Below, one piece after another: positions 34,362 to 42,536 of a DNA stretch of 64,000 nucleotides. Origin of the DNA: JBDIBA01 sp039812705 (GTDB lineage Bacteria > Actinomycetota > Acidimicrobiia > Acidimicrobiales > JBBSGY01); contig JBDIBA010000004.1 in NCBI GenBank assembly GCA_039812705.1, positions 1 through 64,000 of the forward strand, given 5' to 3'. The translations under genes and the position numbers were made by a program. How positions within the stretch are numbered: the first letter of the stretch is position 1; every line of letters begins with the position of its first letter. The notes beneath the pieces are model-generated. The model searched no databases and was not told where the DNA came from. It was given only the letters and a program-made list of their open reading frames with translations.

Positions 34362-35199
34362 GTTCGCAAAGATGCACGGAACGGGCAATGACTTTGTGGT
34401 GTTCGCCGATTTTGATGAGCTGTTGAACCTTGATGAAAACGCCGTTCGCAAACTTTGTGACCGCAACTTTGGCGTTGGTGCCGATGGGGTAATTCGCATT
34501 TCGCGCAAGAACGGCGCGTATTTCATGGACTACCGAAACGCCGACGGTTCTATTGGCGACATGTGTGGCAATGGCATTCGCACGGTTGGCAAGTGGCTTG
34601 GTGACCGCAACCTCGCCCACGACGAAGCCACTGTTGACACCCGGTCTGGGGTTAAGACTTTGCAATTGCGACGCAGCGCAAACGGTGCCGTTGACAGTGT
34701 TCGCGTTGATATGGGTCAGCCCAAGAGCGCGGTTGAAACGGTTGCGATTGATACAGATTTCGGCACGCATGAGGTCTCAACAGTCAGCATGGGAAACCCG
34801 CACGCGGTCATGTTTGTTGACTCTGTTGGCGTTTTGGAACACCTCGATGTTGCAGGTGTTGGTAGTGCACTTGAAAAACATCCGCACTTTCCAGCAGGTA
34901 CGAATGTCGAGTTTGTTGTGGTGGGTGACAACGCAGCGCTGTTGCGAACCTGGGAACGCGGTGTCGGCGAAACGCTGGCTTGCGGAACAGGCGCTTGCGC
35001 GACGGTCGTTAGCTCAATTGCGACAGGGAGATTGCAGGCAAGTACCCAGCCGGTCAAGGTCGAAGTCCTTGGTGGGGTGTTAGAGATCGAATGGCAAGAA
35101 GGTCAATCGGTGTACATGGCTGGTCCGGCCGTTGAAGTGTTTCGTGGGGTAATCAATCTCGACGTGTCGTTGTCTAGCGAGACGTCGAACGAGGCGTAG
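34348..35199 (+). CDS. dapF: Diaminopimelate epimerase
   Basis: A 283-residue cofactor-independent epimerase converting LL- to meso-diaminopimelate. KMHGTGNDFVVF opens it. The two catalytic Cys lie in GDMCGNGIRT and LACGTGACATVV; MGNPHAVMFV is also conserved. The ATG at 34348 lies four bases after GGGGAG and overlaps the hflX end by 14 bases. It converges on dapD with only 20 bases between stops. Confidence 0.95.
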   Translation: MPQIEFAKMHGTGNDFVVFADFDELLNLDENAVRKLCDRNFGVGADGVIRISRKNGAYFMDYRNADGSIGDMCGNGIRTVGKWLGDRNLAHDEATVDTRSGVKTLQLRRSANGAVDSVRVDMGQPKSAVETVAIDTDFGTHEVSTVSMGNPHAVMFVDSVGVLEHLDVAGVGSALEKHPHFPAGTNVEFVVVGDNAALLRTWERGVGETLACGTGACATVVSSIATGRLQASTQPVKVEVLGGVLEIEWQEGQSVYMAGPAVEVFRGVINLDVSLSSETSNEA

Positions 35200-35219
35200 T
35201 ACGCGCACAGGGTTTGTGG

Positions 35220-36029
35220 CTAGATGGCCGCGCCATGTTCGCGAAGCAGATCGTTGAGTTGAAGCTTTGACTCGGTCAATTCGTTTCGATATCCAATGAT
35301 CAGCCCGGCCGGGAGGAAATAGTCGCCGGCAGGAAATGTCTTCTTGCGTGAACCCGGAATGACGATTGCGCCTTCGGGAACAACACCACGGTGCTCGACG
35401 GGTTCTGCCACCGTTACGTCGATGATTGGCGTTGTCGCCGTGATCACAGTGTTGGCACCAAGCACGGCATTGCGTCGAACCCGGGCGCCCTCAACAACAA
35501 TGCAACGCGACCCGATGAACGCGTTGTCTTCGATGATCACTGGCGCGGCTTGCAGGGGTTCGAGTACGCCACCGATGCCGACGCCGCCTGAAAGGTGCAC
35601 GTTGGCTCCGATTTGCGCACAGGAGCCAACAGTTGCCCAAGTGTCGACCATGGTCCCTTCGCCAACCCAAGCACCGATGTTCACGTAACTGGGCATCAAG
35701 ACAACGCCTTGAGACAAAAAGCTCCCGTAGCGGGCAACGGCCGGCGGAACACAACGTACGCCGCTCTTCTCGAAGTCGTCTTTGAGCGGAACCTTGTCGC
35801 GGTACTGGGTCCAAGTGCCGTCAATGTTTTCGTTGTCATGAATGGCGAAGTACAGCAGCACGGCTTGTTTGACCCACTCGTTGACGCGCCAGTTGTCGCC
35901 TTCGGGCTCGGCAACTCGCAGGCCTCCGTTGTTGAGTTCAATCAGAACGTTCTCAACGGCATCTGTGTCGATGTTGGAGCGGTCGTTCCACGAGCTTTCG
36001 ATTCGGTTCTGTAGTTCGGCGGTGTTCAA
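35220..36029 (-). CDS. dapD: 2,3,4,5-tetrahydropyridine-2,6-dicarboxylate N-succinyltransferase
   Basis: A 269-residue left-handed beta-helix enzyme that succinylates tetrahydrodipicolinate. VPPAVARYGSFLSQGVVLMPSYVNIGAWVGEGTMVDTWATVGSCAQIG and HLSGGVGIGGVLEPLQA closely match the E. coli-type DapD, whereas many Actinobacteria (for example Mycobacterium) use a longer, divergent DapD. The TTG start has AAGGA about seven bases upstream, just after the dapE stop. It is co-transcribed with dapE, the enzyme that later removes the succinyl group. Confidence 0.93.
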   Translation of the reverse strand: MNTAELQNRIESSWNDRSNIDTDAVENVLIELNNGGLRVAEPEGDNWRVNEWVKQAVLLYFAIHDNENIDGTWTQYRDKVPLKDDFEKSGVRCVPPAVARYGSFLSQGVVLMPSYVNIGAWVGEGTMVDTWATVGSCAQIGANVHLSGGVGIGGVLEPLQAAPVIIEDNAFIGSRCIVVEGARVRRNAVLGANTVITATTPIIDVTVAEPVEHRGVVPEGAIVIPGSRKKTFPAGDYFLPAGLIIGYRNELTESKLQLNDLLREHGAAI

Positions 36030-36039
36030 TGCAGTGTCC

Positions 36040-37146
36040 TTATTTCGTCTTGTCTGGTGGCGCGTACTTGGCGAGAAAAGTACTGAGCACGTCGAAGTTG
36101 GCGATCAGTGCGTTTTCGCTAATCGCTTCATTATCGCAGTGGGCAAGCGCGGGATCGCCGGGTCCAAAGTTGACAGCAGGCACGCCAATAGCTGCAAAGT
36201 CGGCAACGTTTGTCCAGGCTTGTTTTGGCGTCGGGCGTTGATTGCTGAGCGCAATCAACATTTGCACGCCTTGGTGTTGACGATTGGGGAGCGCGCCTGG
36301 TGCGTTCCCTGCAACGGTGATTGTGGCGCCGCTGTCTGCAAAGCGTTGCGTCCAAATATCTGCTGCCTTACTTGCGGACAGCGACGGTGAATAACGCACA
36401 TTGATCTGCGCTTTGGCGTTGTCGGGAATGACGTTGCGAGCGTGTCCGCCAGAGATGTTTGTGACGCTTGCGACTTCGCGGTACACCAGGCCATCGATGT
36501 CGACATCGTTTGGAGACGCGCTTGCGATTTCGGCTAGCGCGCCAATCGCTTTGTGAATTGCGTTGTCGCCCAGCCACGGGCGCGCGCTGTGTGCCGCCAA
36601 CCCGTTGAATGAAACGTCGATGTTGAGGTTTCCTTGGCATCCGAGTTCAACGGAGTTTGTCGTTGGTTCCAAAAGGATCGCAAAACCAGCCGATTGCAGG
36701 CTTGTGCAATTCTTCAATGCAGGCACGAGAGCGGAGCGCGTTGCCGGTAGTTCCTCTCGACCAAAAAACAACAGCCCGACGTTGATTTGGCTTTGCAGTT
36801 CGGATGAGTCGAGTGCTTTGGCGAGGCACAACATGACGGCCAAACCGCCCTTCATGTCTGATGCGCCGCGACCAACCAGTTCGCGTCCGGCCGACACGTT
36901 GTTGCTTACGACCGCCGGAACATTGTCAGCGATTGGAACAGTGTCGGTATGGCCGACCAGCAGCACATCGATCGAACGTTTTGGTTCTTGCGCGAACAAC
37001 GCAACTGAGTCCTCGTCGTAAACCGCATGAAAGGACGTTGGAAGCGACTCTTTGACGTGGTCCAGAAGGACGGTCTCGTCCTCGCTGACCGAGGGAATGT
37101 CGATCAAAGCCCTTGTGATGTCGAACAACTGTGAGCGTGCGGTCAC
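36040..37146 (-). CDS. dapE: Succinyl-diaminopimelate desuccinylase
   Basis: A 368-residue M20 family di-zinc hydrolase releasing LL-diaminopimelate. VLLVGHTDTVP holds the first metal ligands, GRGASDMKGGLAVML the bridging Asp, FFGREELP the catalytic Glu pair, and a dimerisation domain with AHSARPWLGDNAI follows. Family resemblance is to the actinobacterial DapE. The GTG at 37146 follows TAGCGT by six bases. Pairing with dapD supports the desuccinylase over other M20 substrates. Confidence 0.9.
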   Translation of the reverse strand: MTARSQLFDITRALIDIPSVSEDETVLLDHVKESLPTSFHAVYDEDSVALFAQEPKRSIDVLLVGHTDTVPIADNVPAVVSNNVSAGRELVGRGASDMKGGLAVMLCLAKALDSSELQSQINVGLLFFGREELPATRSALVPALKNCTSLQSAGFAILLEPTTNSVELGCQGNLNIDVSFNGLAAHSARPWLGDNAIHKAIGALAEIASASPNDVDIDGLVYREVASVTNISGGHARNVIPDNAKAQINVRYSPSLSASKAADIWTQRFADSGATITVAGNAPGALPNRQHQGVQMLIALSNQRPTPKQAWTNVADFAAIGVPAVNFGPGDPALAHCDNEAISENALIANFDVLSTFLAKYAPPDKTK

Positions 37147-37158
37147 GGCGTCACGCTA
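37147..37158 (-). promoter_or_regulatory. Leaderless-type promoter for dapE-dapD
   Basis: On the minus strand TAGCGT (37158-37153) is followed by six bases and the GTG at 37146. It lies in the 24-bp gap after the lexA stop. Confidence 0.5.
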
Positions 37159-37170
37159 AACGTGCAAGGC

Positions 37171-37905
37171 CTAGTAACGGCGGATAACGGTCACGACTTT
37201 GCCGTAGACCGTGACCTCGTCGGAGGCCTGGCGTGCCGTGAAGATCATGTCCTCCATGTCGTCGTTAGCCGGGCGAAGAATCAACTTGTTTCCCTTTTGA
37301 TGGAAGGTCTTGACCGTGGCTTCTTCGCCGGGGATTCCGGCCACGACGATGTCGCCGTTCTTGGGGTCGGCGTCGTAGTTGGCAACCACGTAGTCGCCGT
37401 CCATAATTCCCTTGTTGATCATCGAGGTGCCGCGAACACGCAACATGAACAGCTGACCTTGTCCCGTGAAGTCCTCGGGCAAGGGGAGCGTTTCTTCAAA
37501 GTTTTGTTGCGCCAGCACGTTGGTTCCCGCGGCCACTTCACCGACGAGCGGAATGTGCTTGACGGGCCTGCGCTCAAGCACTGCATTTGAACCGGGGACC
37601 CAGCAGACCTCTAGCGCGCGAGGCTTGTCGGGATGACGCTTTAGATAGCCGCCTTTGTGCAGTGTCTTGAGTTGCGAGTGAACCGATGAGGGCGATGCAA
37701 GACCAACGGCGTCGCCAATTTCACGCACGGACGGCGGGAAGTTGTTGTTGGTGATGTACTCGTCGATGAAGGTGAGTATTTCCTTGCGTTTACCGGAAAG
37801 CGACACCTTGTTGTCCTCTGAACCGTCGCTGTCTTGCGCCGTGGGTCTTTGCATGGATTTGAGACGCGGCTCGACTTGGCGTTGTGGCTTCTTTGGTGTT
37901 GGCAT
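37171..37905 (-). CDS. lexA: LexA repressor
   Basis: A 244-residue SOS repressor and self-cleaving protease. A basic leader of about 38 residues precedes the winged-helix domain (SVREIGDAVGLASPSSVHSQL). The cleavage site is A126-G127 in VGEVAAG, and the catalytic dyad is S161 (RGTSM) and K199 (EEATVK), so the protein looks active. ATG 37905 is chosen because AGGGAAGAGG precedes it and it opens with the usual Lys/Pro-rich leader. The gene is autoregulated through a LexA box 136 bases upstream. Confidence 0.95.
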   Translation of the reverse strand: MPTPKKPQRQVEPRLKSMQRPTAQDSDGSEDNKVSLSGKRKEILTFIDEYITNNNFPPSVREIGDAVGLASPSSVHSQLKTLHKGGYLKRHPDKPRALEVCWVPGSNAVLERRPVKHIPLVGEVAAGTNVLAQQNFEETLPLPEDFTGQGQLFMLRVRGTSMINKGIMDGDYVVANYDADPKNGDIVVAGIPGEEATVKTFHQKGNKLILRPANDDMEDMIFTARQASDEVTVYGKVVTVIRRY

Positions 37906-38031
37906 CTGCGCCTCTTCCCTTGGTTGGTGCTTCTTAGATTTCAATTTCTGCGATCTTCGTTGCGAGCCTTTTATGTCTTGATCCGTGGCCCAAGACGGGC
38001 CCGAAGACCCAAAGACTGTTCGCAAACGACT

Positions 38032-38052
38032 ATTAAAGCAGAACGGGCGTTC
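38032..38052 (-). promoter_or_regulatory. lexA promoter with LexA box
   Basis: On the minus strand the box GAACGCCCGTTC (38052-38041) is followed by TGC and a -10 TTTAAT (38037-38032), giving an extended -10. All eight core bases of GAACnnnnGTTC match. Transcription would start near 38024, leaving a leader of about 120 bases. Confidence 0.75.
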
Positions 38053-38278
38053 GTCTGTGTGGATATCAAGGCGAACTGTCGGCGAACCTCGCGGGAATCG
38101 CAACAATGACCAGGTCAGCGGGCCGTATTCGATGACTGTCACACCCTCTGGGCAGTGTTTGTTCCTGTGGTTAGAGGTTTGATCAGTGTTTTGGCTAGTG
38201 GATTCCTTGAGGAGGCGGTTGCCGGCTTTGGGCGTCATGTCTCCGAAATCGAACACAATTTCGCAAAAGCAGTTGCGC

Positions 38279-38330
38279 CGCACATGTGTTCGTGCTTAGG
38301 TATCTGCATCCCGCCCCGAACACATGTTTC
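38279..38330 (+). promoter_or_regulatory. LysM gene promoter with two LexA-like boxes
   Basis: CGCACATGTGTTCG (38279-38292) matches the LexA box at 9 of 10 fixed bases. Four bases after its 12-base core comes a -10 TTAGGT (38296-38301). A second site, CGAACACATGTTTC (38317-38330), matches at 8 of 10 and falls just after the expected start of transcription. The two sites share GAACACATGT in opposite orientation. Confidence 0.6.
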
Positions 38331-38354
38331 AGTGTCAACGAAACGGAGAGTCAG

Positions 38355-38759
38355 ATGGCAGCAGTAGTACACACATTTCCCCGCAGCGTTCTGCACGAAC
38401 TTGATGCGCCGTGGTCTTCTGAACCGCTTGCAGAAGTGGTGCCCATTCCACAGCGCAATTCCATGCGTGCTGTCTACGTCCGTCGTCGTATTGCGTCGGC
38501 CGCAGTTGCGCTTCTGATTGCTGCAGTAGTGGTTGTTTCTGTGCAAACGGTTTTTGCGACTGCAGTTGTGGTTCAGCCGACGTCTCAGGCAGTCACCGTT
38601 AAAGCAGGCGAGGTGTACCAGGTCAAACCGAACGACACGCTTTGGTCAATTGTGTCGGCCGCACACCCTGGTGAAGACCCACGCGAGACCATTGCTAAGG
38701 CAACAAAAGCTGGCCTGTCCACGCAGCTTCAAGTCGGGGACATCATCACGGTCCCTTAA
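38355..38759 (+). CDS. LysM-domain membrane protein, probable SOS division inhibitor
   Basis: A 134-residue protein with a cytoplasmic N terminus of about 45 residues, one membrane segment (about 46-68), and an exported LysM domain (about 87-134: YQVKPNDTLWSIVSAAHPG ending in QVGDIITVP). The same layout and position, divergent from lexA, is seen for Bacillus YneA, Corynebacterium DivS and mycobacterial Rv2719c/ChiZ, which delay division during DNA damage. ATG 38355 follows ACGGAGAG closely. The LexA-like boxes support SOS control; the inhibitory role is inferred from this position and family. Confidence 0.8.
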   Translation: MAAVVHTFPRSVLHELDAPWSSEPLAEVVPIPQRNSMRAVYVRRRIASAAVALLIAAVVVVSVQTVFATAVVVQPTSQAVTVKAGEVYQVKPNDTLWSIVSAAHPGEDPRETIAKATKAGLSTQLQVGDIITVP

Positions 38760-38834
38760 ACCGTGCAGATGTCTAAGTGGGTGAAGTTGTTGTCTGGCTT
38801 GTTGCGGTTGTTGTCAGGGCTGTTGCTGACGGCT

Positions 38835-39623
38835 TTAGCGGCCGTCTGGAAGCGGAGAAACCACCTTCAGTGCGGCATCGAACAGTTCGGGGTTTGCGCC
38901 AACAATGTTTCGGTTGGGCCCGGTCGTTGGTTCGCGAAGCACCTTGGCTCCGGCTTCGGTGGCGATTGCAATACCGGCGCAAACATCCCAGTCCTTGACG
39001 AAGGACTGGGCGTAGACGTCAATGCGTCCGGCGGCCAGAAAGCACATGTCGAGTGCGGCCGATCCTGTGCGCCTGATGTCTCGAAACTCTCCGAGCATTG
39101 GGGCCAGCCAGTTGCCCTCGGCCAGACGTTGTTCGGCGCCATAGGAAAAGCCGGTGCCCAACATGGCGAGGTTGGTGTTGTGCTGGGTGGAACACGCAAT
39201 GGGTTGGTCATTGAGAAATGCCCCCTTGCCGCTTGCGGCACTGAAAAGTTCATCCATTGCGGGGTTGAAAACCGCGCCTGCTACGGGCACGCCATCGACC
39301 TCGGCTCCGATGCTCACGGCAAACAGCGGCATTCCGTAAACGAAGTTGACCGTGCCATCGAGGGGGTCAATTACCCAGCGAACCCCAGTAGTGGATTCCT
39401 TGAAAGTTCCTTCTTCGCCAAGCAGTCCGTCGTCGGGTCGGCATTCGAGGATTGCCTCGGTAATGAACGCTTCGCTCCGTTTGTCTGTTTCGGTGACGAC
39501 ATCGACTGCAGAAGTCTTGGTGTCAATGTCCCCAAAGCCCTCGTTCCGTCCTTGCAGAAGTATTTGGCCGGCCCCGCGGGCAATCTCTGTAGCGATGTTG
39601 CAGAGTTCCGTCGAATCGATCAT
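38835..39623 (-). CDS. Inositol monophosphatase family protein
   Basis: A 262-residue Mg-dependent phosphatase. GEEG (near residue 69), DPLDGTVNF (about 85-93) and WDVCAGIAIATEAGAKV near the C terminus are the three IMPase metal and fold signatures. Substrates in the family include inositol-1-phosphate, histidinol phosphate and 3'-phosphoadenosine 5'-phosphate; the sequence does not decide. It converges on the LysM gene, and the polyprenol-sugar synthase gene diverges from it. Confidence 0.88.
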   Translation of the reverse strand: MIDSTELCNIATEIARGAGQILLQGRNEGFGDIDTKTSAVDVVTETDKRSEAFITEAILECRPDDGLLGEEGTFKESTTGVRWVIDPLDGTVNFVYGMPLFAVSIGAEVDGVPVAGAVFNPAMDELFSAASGKGAFLNDQPIACSTQHNTNLAMLGTGFSYGAEQRLAEGNWLAPMLGEFRDIRRTGSAALDMCFLAAGRIDVYAQSFVKDWDVCAGIAIATEAGAKVLREPTTGPNRNIVGANPELFDAALKVVSPLPDGR

Positions 39624-39773
39624 TGCAACTGTCTAATCGAGGCACTGAGGGTTGTCGTCCTTTGCCTTGTGAGTTGCTTCGCGAGGCCGGTTGTGAGACG
39701 ACTGCGTTTCACTGTTCGACAACCAAGAAGGCTCGATGGGAATGGCGTCGTGCCGATTGCGGAGCCGCGCAGC

Positions 39774-39786
39774 TACGATTGGCGAA
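39774..39786 (+). promoter_or_regulatory. Leaderless-type promoter for the polyprenol-sugar synthase
   Basis: TACGAT at 39774-39779 lies seven bases before the ATG at 39787. No Shine-Dalgarno site is present. Confidence 0.55.
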
Positions 39787-40557
39787 ATGAATTCGATGTC
39801 AGCCTTAGTGATTATCCCGACGTACCAAGAGGCCGCGAACATCGACAATGTTTTGACCCAGGTCCGTTCGGCGTTGCCAGACGCCCACGTTTTGGTCGTG
39901 GACGACTCGAGTCCGGACGAAACCGCAGAGCTGGCTGGAAAGGTCGCGACCCGGTTGGGCGGCATCGACGTCTTGGTGCGTCCCGGCAAAGATGGCCTTG
40001 GCGCTGCATATCGTGCGGGCTTCGCCTGGGGTCAGAAGAATGGCTACGAGATCATGATCGAGATGGATGCCGACATGTCTCACGACCCGGCTGCACTTCC
40101 TCGTCTGGTCGAGGGAATCGAATCCGGCGCAGACCTGGTCATCGGGTCGCGCTATGTCGCCGGTGGTGCAGTTCCTGGTTGGCCCGCTCACAGGCTGCTG
40201 TTGTCGCGTGGCGGAAACGCATACGCGCGCACGCTTCTTGGCATGAAGGTGGTCGACCTCACCTCTGGCTACCGCGCATTTCGGTCGTCGAAGCTTGCGC
40301 AGATCAACCTCGGCGCAGTTCGTGCAGATGGTTACGGCTTTCAGATCGAGCTGGCTTATCGCATGGCGCGCATCGGGGGAGTCATCAAAGAAGTTCCCAT
40401 CACCTTCGTCGACCGAACGCAGGGCAAGTCCAAAATGTCGTCGCGCATCATTGTCGAGGCGCTCGGTCTGGTCACCATGTGGGCAGTCCGCGATCGTTTC
40501 AACGTGGTGAGCGGGTTCGCACAGCGCGCGGTGCAGCAGCGACGCCAAAAGCGATAA
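39787..40557 (+). CDS. Polyprenol monophosphomannose synthase-like GT2 glycosyltransferase
   Basis: A 256-residue GT-A glycosyltransferase without membrane segments. ALVIIPTYQEAANID, VVDDSSPDET, GLGAAYRAGFAWG and EMDADMSHDP (the metal-binding DxD) match Dpm1/Ppm1-type enzymes. They move mannose from GDP-mannose to polyprenyl phosphate as a donor for cell-envelope glycans or O-mannosylation. The apolipoprotein N-acyltransferase often found fused or adjacent in Actinobacteria is absent here. The ATG at 39787 follows TACGAT by seven bases and starts right at the fold. Confidence 0.88.
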   Translation: MNSMSALVIIPTYQEAANIDNVLTQVRSALPDAHVLVVDDSSPDETAELAGKVATRLGGIDVLVRPGKDGLGAAYRAGFAWGQKNGYEIMIEMDADMSHDPAALPRLVEGIESGADLVIGSRYVAGGAVPGWPAHRLLLSRGGNAYARTLLGMKVVDLTSGYRAFRSSKLAQINLGAVRADGYGFQIELAYRMARIGGVIKEVPITFVDRTQGKSKMSSRIIVEALGLVTMWAVRDRFNVVSGFAQRAVQQRRQKR

Positions 40558-40602
40558 CGCGCAGCCCGGCGGGCTTTGGCGGTGAGCGACGTGGCTGATT
40601 CG

Positions 40603-41979
40603 ATGTCGCGAGCAATTCTTCACGTCGACATGGACTGCTTTTTCGCGGCGGTCGAAGCACTAGAAGACCCATCTCTTCGCAATCGACCGCTGATTGTTGG
40701 TGGCGACGGTGCTCGAGGAGTTGTCGCATCGTGTTCCTATGAGGCGCGCAGCTATGGCATTCGCTCGGCAATGCCATCGGTGCGGGCTAAGCGGCTGTGT
40801 CCTCATGCGGTGTTTGTGCCGGGTCATTACGGCTTGTATCAGGACTACAGCGCCAGATTGATGGAAGTGCTCCGATCCTTTACTCCGTTAGTGGAACCGT
40901 TGTCTCTCGACGAAGCTTTCCTCGATGTGACGGGAAGTCAAAGGTTGTTCGGTTCGCCGTTACAGATCGGCTGGCAAATTCGCGAGGGTGTTTTTGATGC
41001 TCTGGGACTCGATTGTTCGGTTGGCGTAGCCAACACCAAGCACCTCGCAAAGCTCACTTCGGTCCGCGCAAAACCAAAGGCTTCGCGCAATGGCCCGGTC
41101 GACGGTGCGGGTGTATTCGAGGTTAAAGACAATGAGGCAATCGAGTTTCTGCACGGGTTGCCGGTGCGCGCAATTTGGGGAATCGGTCAAAAGACAGCAG
41201 ACCGCTTGGCTGCAATGGGAATTGAATCGGTTGGTCAACTTGCTTCAACGTCGGCTGATCGGTTGAAGCGGGTCCTTGGTGAAGTCACTGCACTGCACTT
41301 GATTGACCTTGCTTGGAACCGGGACGATCGCGAAGTCATCACAGATCACGTGGCGAAATCCGTCGGTCATGAGCAGACCTACGAAGCCGACTTGAGAGAT
41401 CGCAGCGAGGTTCATCATCAAGTCGTGCGCTTGGCTGATGCCGTGACGGCACGCCTTCGCAAGGGAGGAAAGTCTGGGCGTACCATCACACTCAAGGTCC
41501 GCTTTGGTGACTTTCGCACCATTACCCGGTCTCGGACTCTCCCAAAGGCGTCGGCGAATCTTCAAACAATGGTGGGTGTCGTTGAGGGACTTCTTGATGA
41601 CATCGAACTTGCCAGCGGAGTGCGCCTGCTTGGCATTTCGGTATCGAACCTTGGTGCGCTGCACGAGTCAAGCCAGCTTTCACTCGACGGGCTCATCAGT
41701 GACACATCACCGGTTCACGCAACGCCGTTGAAGAAGGCAGGCGCTTCGTACGAGGTCGATAGTCCTGAGAACGCGTCGACAAGAGCCGAAGCGATGTTGT
41801 CATCGCCAACGGTCGTTGAAACGAATCGCATGCTTGATGAAGCTCTCGATTTGGTGCGCGCGCGCTTTGGCGAGGCCAGCGTTGTGCCCGGTCAACTCGT
41901 TTCCAAGAAAACCCCAGGTTCACCAAGGTTGTTGCGCCATGGTGATCAGCAGTGGGGTCCAACAAAGCGCAACGTGTGA
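40603..41979 (+). CDS. dinB: DNA polymerase IV (Y-family)
   Basis: A 458-residue translesion polymerase. ILHVDMDCFFAAVE (catalytic Asp), SCSYEARSYGIRSAMPSVRAKRLCP, EPLSLDEAFLDVT (catalytic Asp-Glu), SVGVANTKHLAKLTSVRAKP and WGIGQKTADRL show an intact palm, finger and thumb, followed by a little-finger domain and a C-terminal extension. The start is uncertain: GTG 40582 and TTG 40576 are in frame upstream, none with a clear ribosome site; ATG 40603 begins at the conserved core. I found no GAACnnnnGTTC box in the 150 bases upstream, so SOS control is not evident. Confidence 0.92.
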   Translation: MSRAILHVDMDCFFAAVEALEDPSLRNRPLIVGGDGARGVVASCSYEARSYGIRSAMPSVRAKRLCPHAVFVPGHYGLYQDYSARLMEVLRSFTPLVEPLSLDEAFLDVTGSQRLFGSPLQIGWQIREGVFDALGLDCSVGVANTKHLAKLTSVRAKPKASRNGPVDGAGVFEVKDNEAIEFLHGLPVRAIWGIGQKTADRLAAMGIESVGQLASTSADRLKRVLGEVTALHLIDLAWNRDDREVITDHVAKSVGHEQTYEADLRDRSEVHHQVVRLADAVTARLRKGGKSGRTITLKVRFGDFRTITRSRTLPKASANLQTMVGVVEGLLDDIELASGVRLLGISVSNLGALHESSQLSLDGLISDTSPVHATPLKKAGASYEVDSPENASTRAEAMLSSPTVVETNRMLDEALDLVRARFGEASVVPGQLVSKKTPGSPRLLRHGDQQWGPTKRNV

Positions 41980-42056
41980 AACGCGTCATCCGTCTTGTCG
42001 AACCGCACTATCGCGGTAATAATTGTGGTTTGAACCTGCAGCCTGGGGGGCGCATC

Positions 42057-42410
42057 GTGCCGTTGTCTGAAGAGGAACAACGCATTCTTCGCGACATTGA
42101 AGCCAACTTCTACGAGCACGACCCGAAGTTTGTTCGTGCTGTGAATCGCGCGGACAGCAGGTTTGGCACTCTCCGCGGCATCAAGATGCCGATCGCCACA
42201 TTTCTCCTTGGTCTGGCAATGGTGCTCGGCACCTACCACCGCATTTGGATTCTTGCGGCGCTCGGTTTTGTGGTCATGGTTGCGAGTGCGGGCATCGTCG
42301 TTCAGAACATCAGTCAACGCATCACGCAGGCCAATAACGATGACGATGAGCCCGATGCCGAAGGCGGCGAAGCGGGTTCGCGCGACTTCGATGGGTGGCC
42401 AAGGGTCTAA
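42057..42410 (+). CDS. DUF3040 domain membrane protein
   Basis: A 117-residue protein. PLSEEEQRILRDIEANFYEHDPKF is the typical DUF3040 start, found almost only in Actinomycetota. Two membrane segments lie near residues 42-85, and the acidic tail is cytoplasmic. The function is unknown. The GTG at 42057 is chosen because a GGGGGG run ends six bases before it and conserved sequence begins there. In many actinobacteria a DUF3040 gene lies near mraZ or dinB, as here. Confidence 0.82.
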   Translation: MPLSEEEQRILRDIEANFYEHDPKFVRAVNRADSRFGTLRGIKMPIATFLLGLAMVLGTYHRIWILAALGFVVMVASAGIVVQNISQRITQANNDDDEPDAEGGEAGSRDFDGWPRV

Positions 42411-42522
42411 ACCGCCGGTTCCCGCTGCACGTTGCAGGGTGCAACAGGGTTCCCTCATAGCCCTCTGACCTGGGAAGACGCGGACGTTTGTCGGCAAAGT
42501 TCGTTTTGACGACTTGGCCATA

Positions 42523-42536
42523 TATCTTGTGCATTC
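42523..42536 (+). promoter_or_regulatory. Leaderless-type promoter for the small protein / phosphoglucomutase operon
   Basis: TATCTT at 42523-42528 lies eight bases before the GTG at 42537. No Shine-Dalgarno site is present. A small hairpin, GTTGCA 42431-42436 with TGCAAC 42440-42445, lies further upstream after the DUF3040 gene. Confidence 0.4.

Larger units (their letters stand above)
37906..38354. other. Divergent lexA / LysM intergenic region
   Basis: The 449-bp gap holds the lexA leader and promoter (to 38052), about 225 bases with no feature I can support (38053-38278), then the LysM promoter with two LexA-like boxes and the leader with ACGGAGAG at 38344-38350. Short open frames in the middle lack ribosome sites and conserved sequence. 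Confidence 0.6.

Noticed and set aside
38828..38846. GACGGC/GCCGTC hairpin at the end of the inositol monophosphatase gene as a terminator
   Set aside because: Six-base stem overlapping the coding end and no T-tract on either strand; too weak to call.
38763..40598. A 611-codon plus-strand open frame over the inositol monophosphatase and sugar-synthase genes
   Set aside because: It is antisense to one real gene and out of frame with the other, with low-complexity Arg/Gly-rich translation and no motifs.
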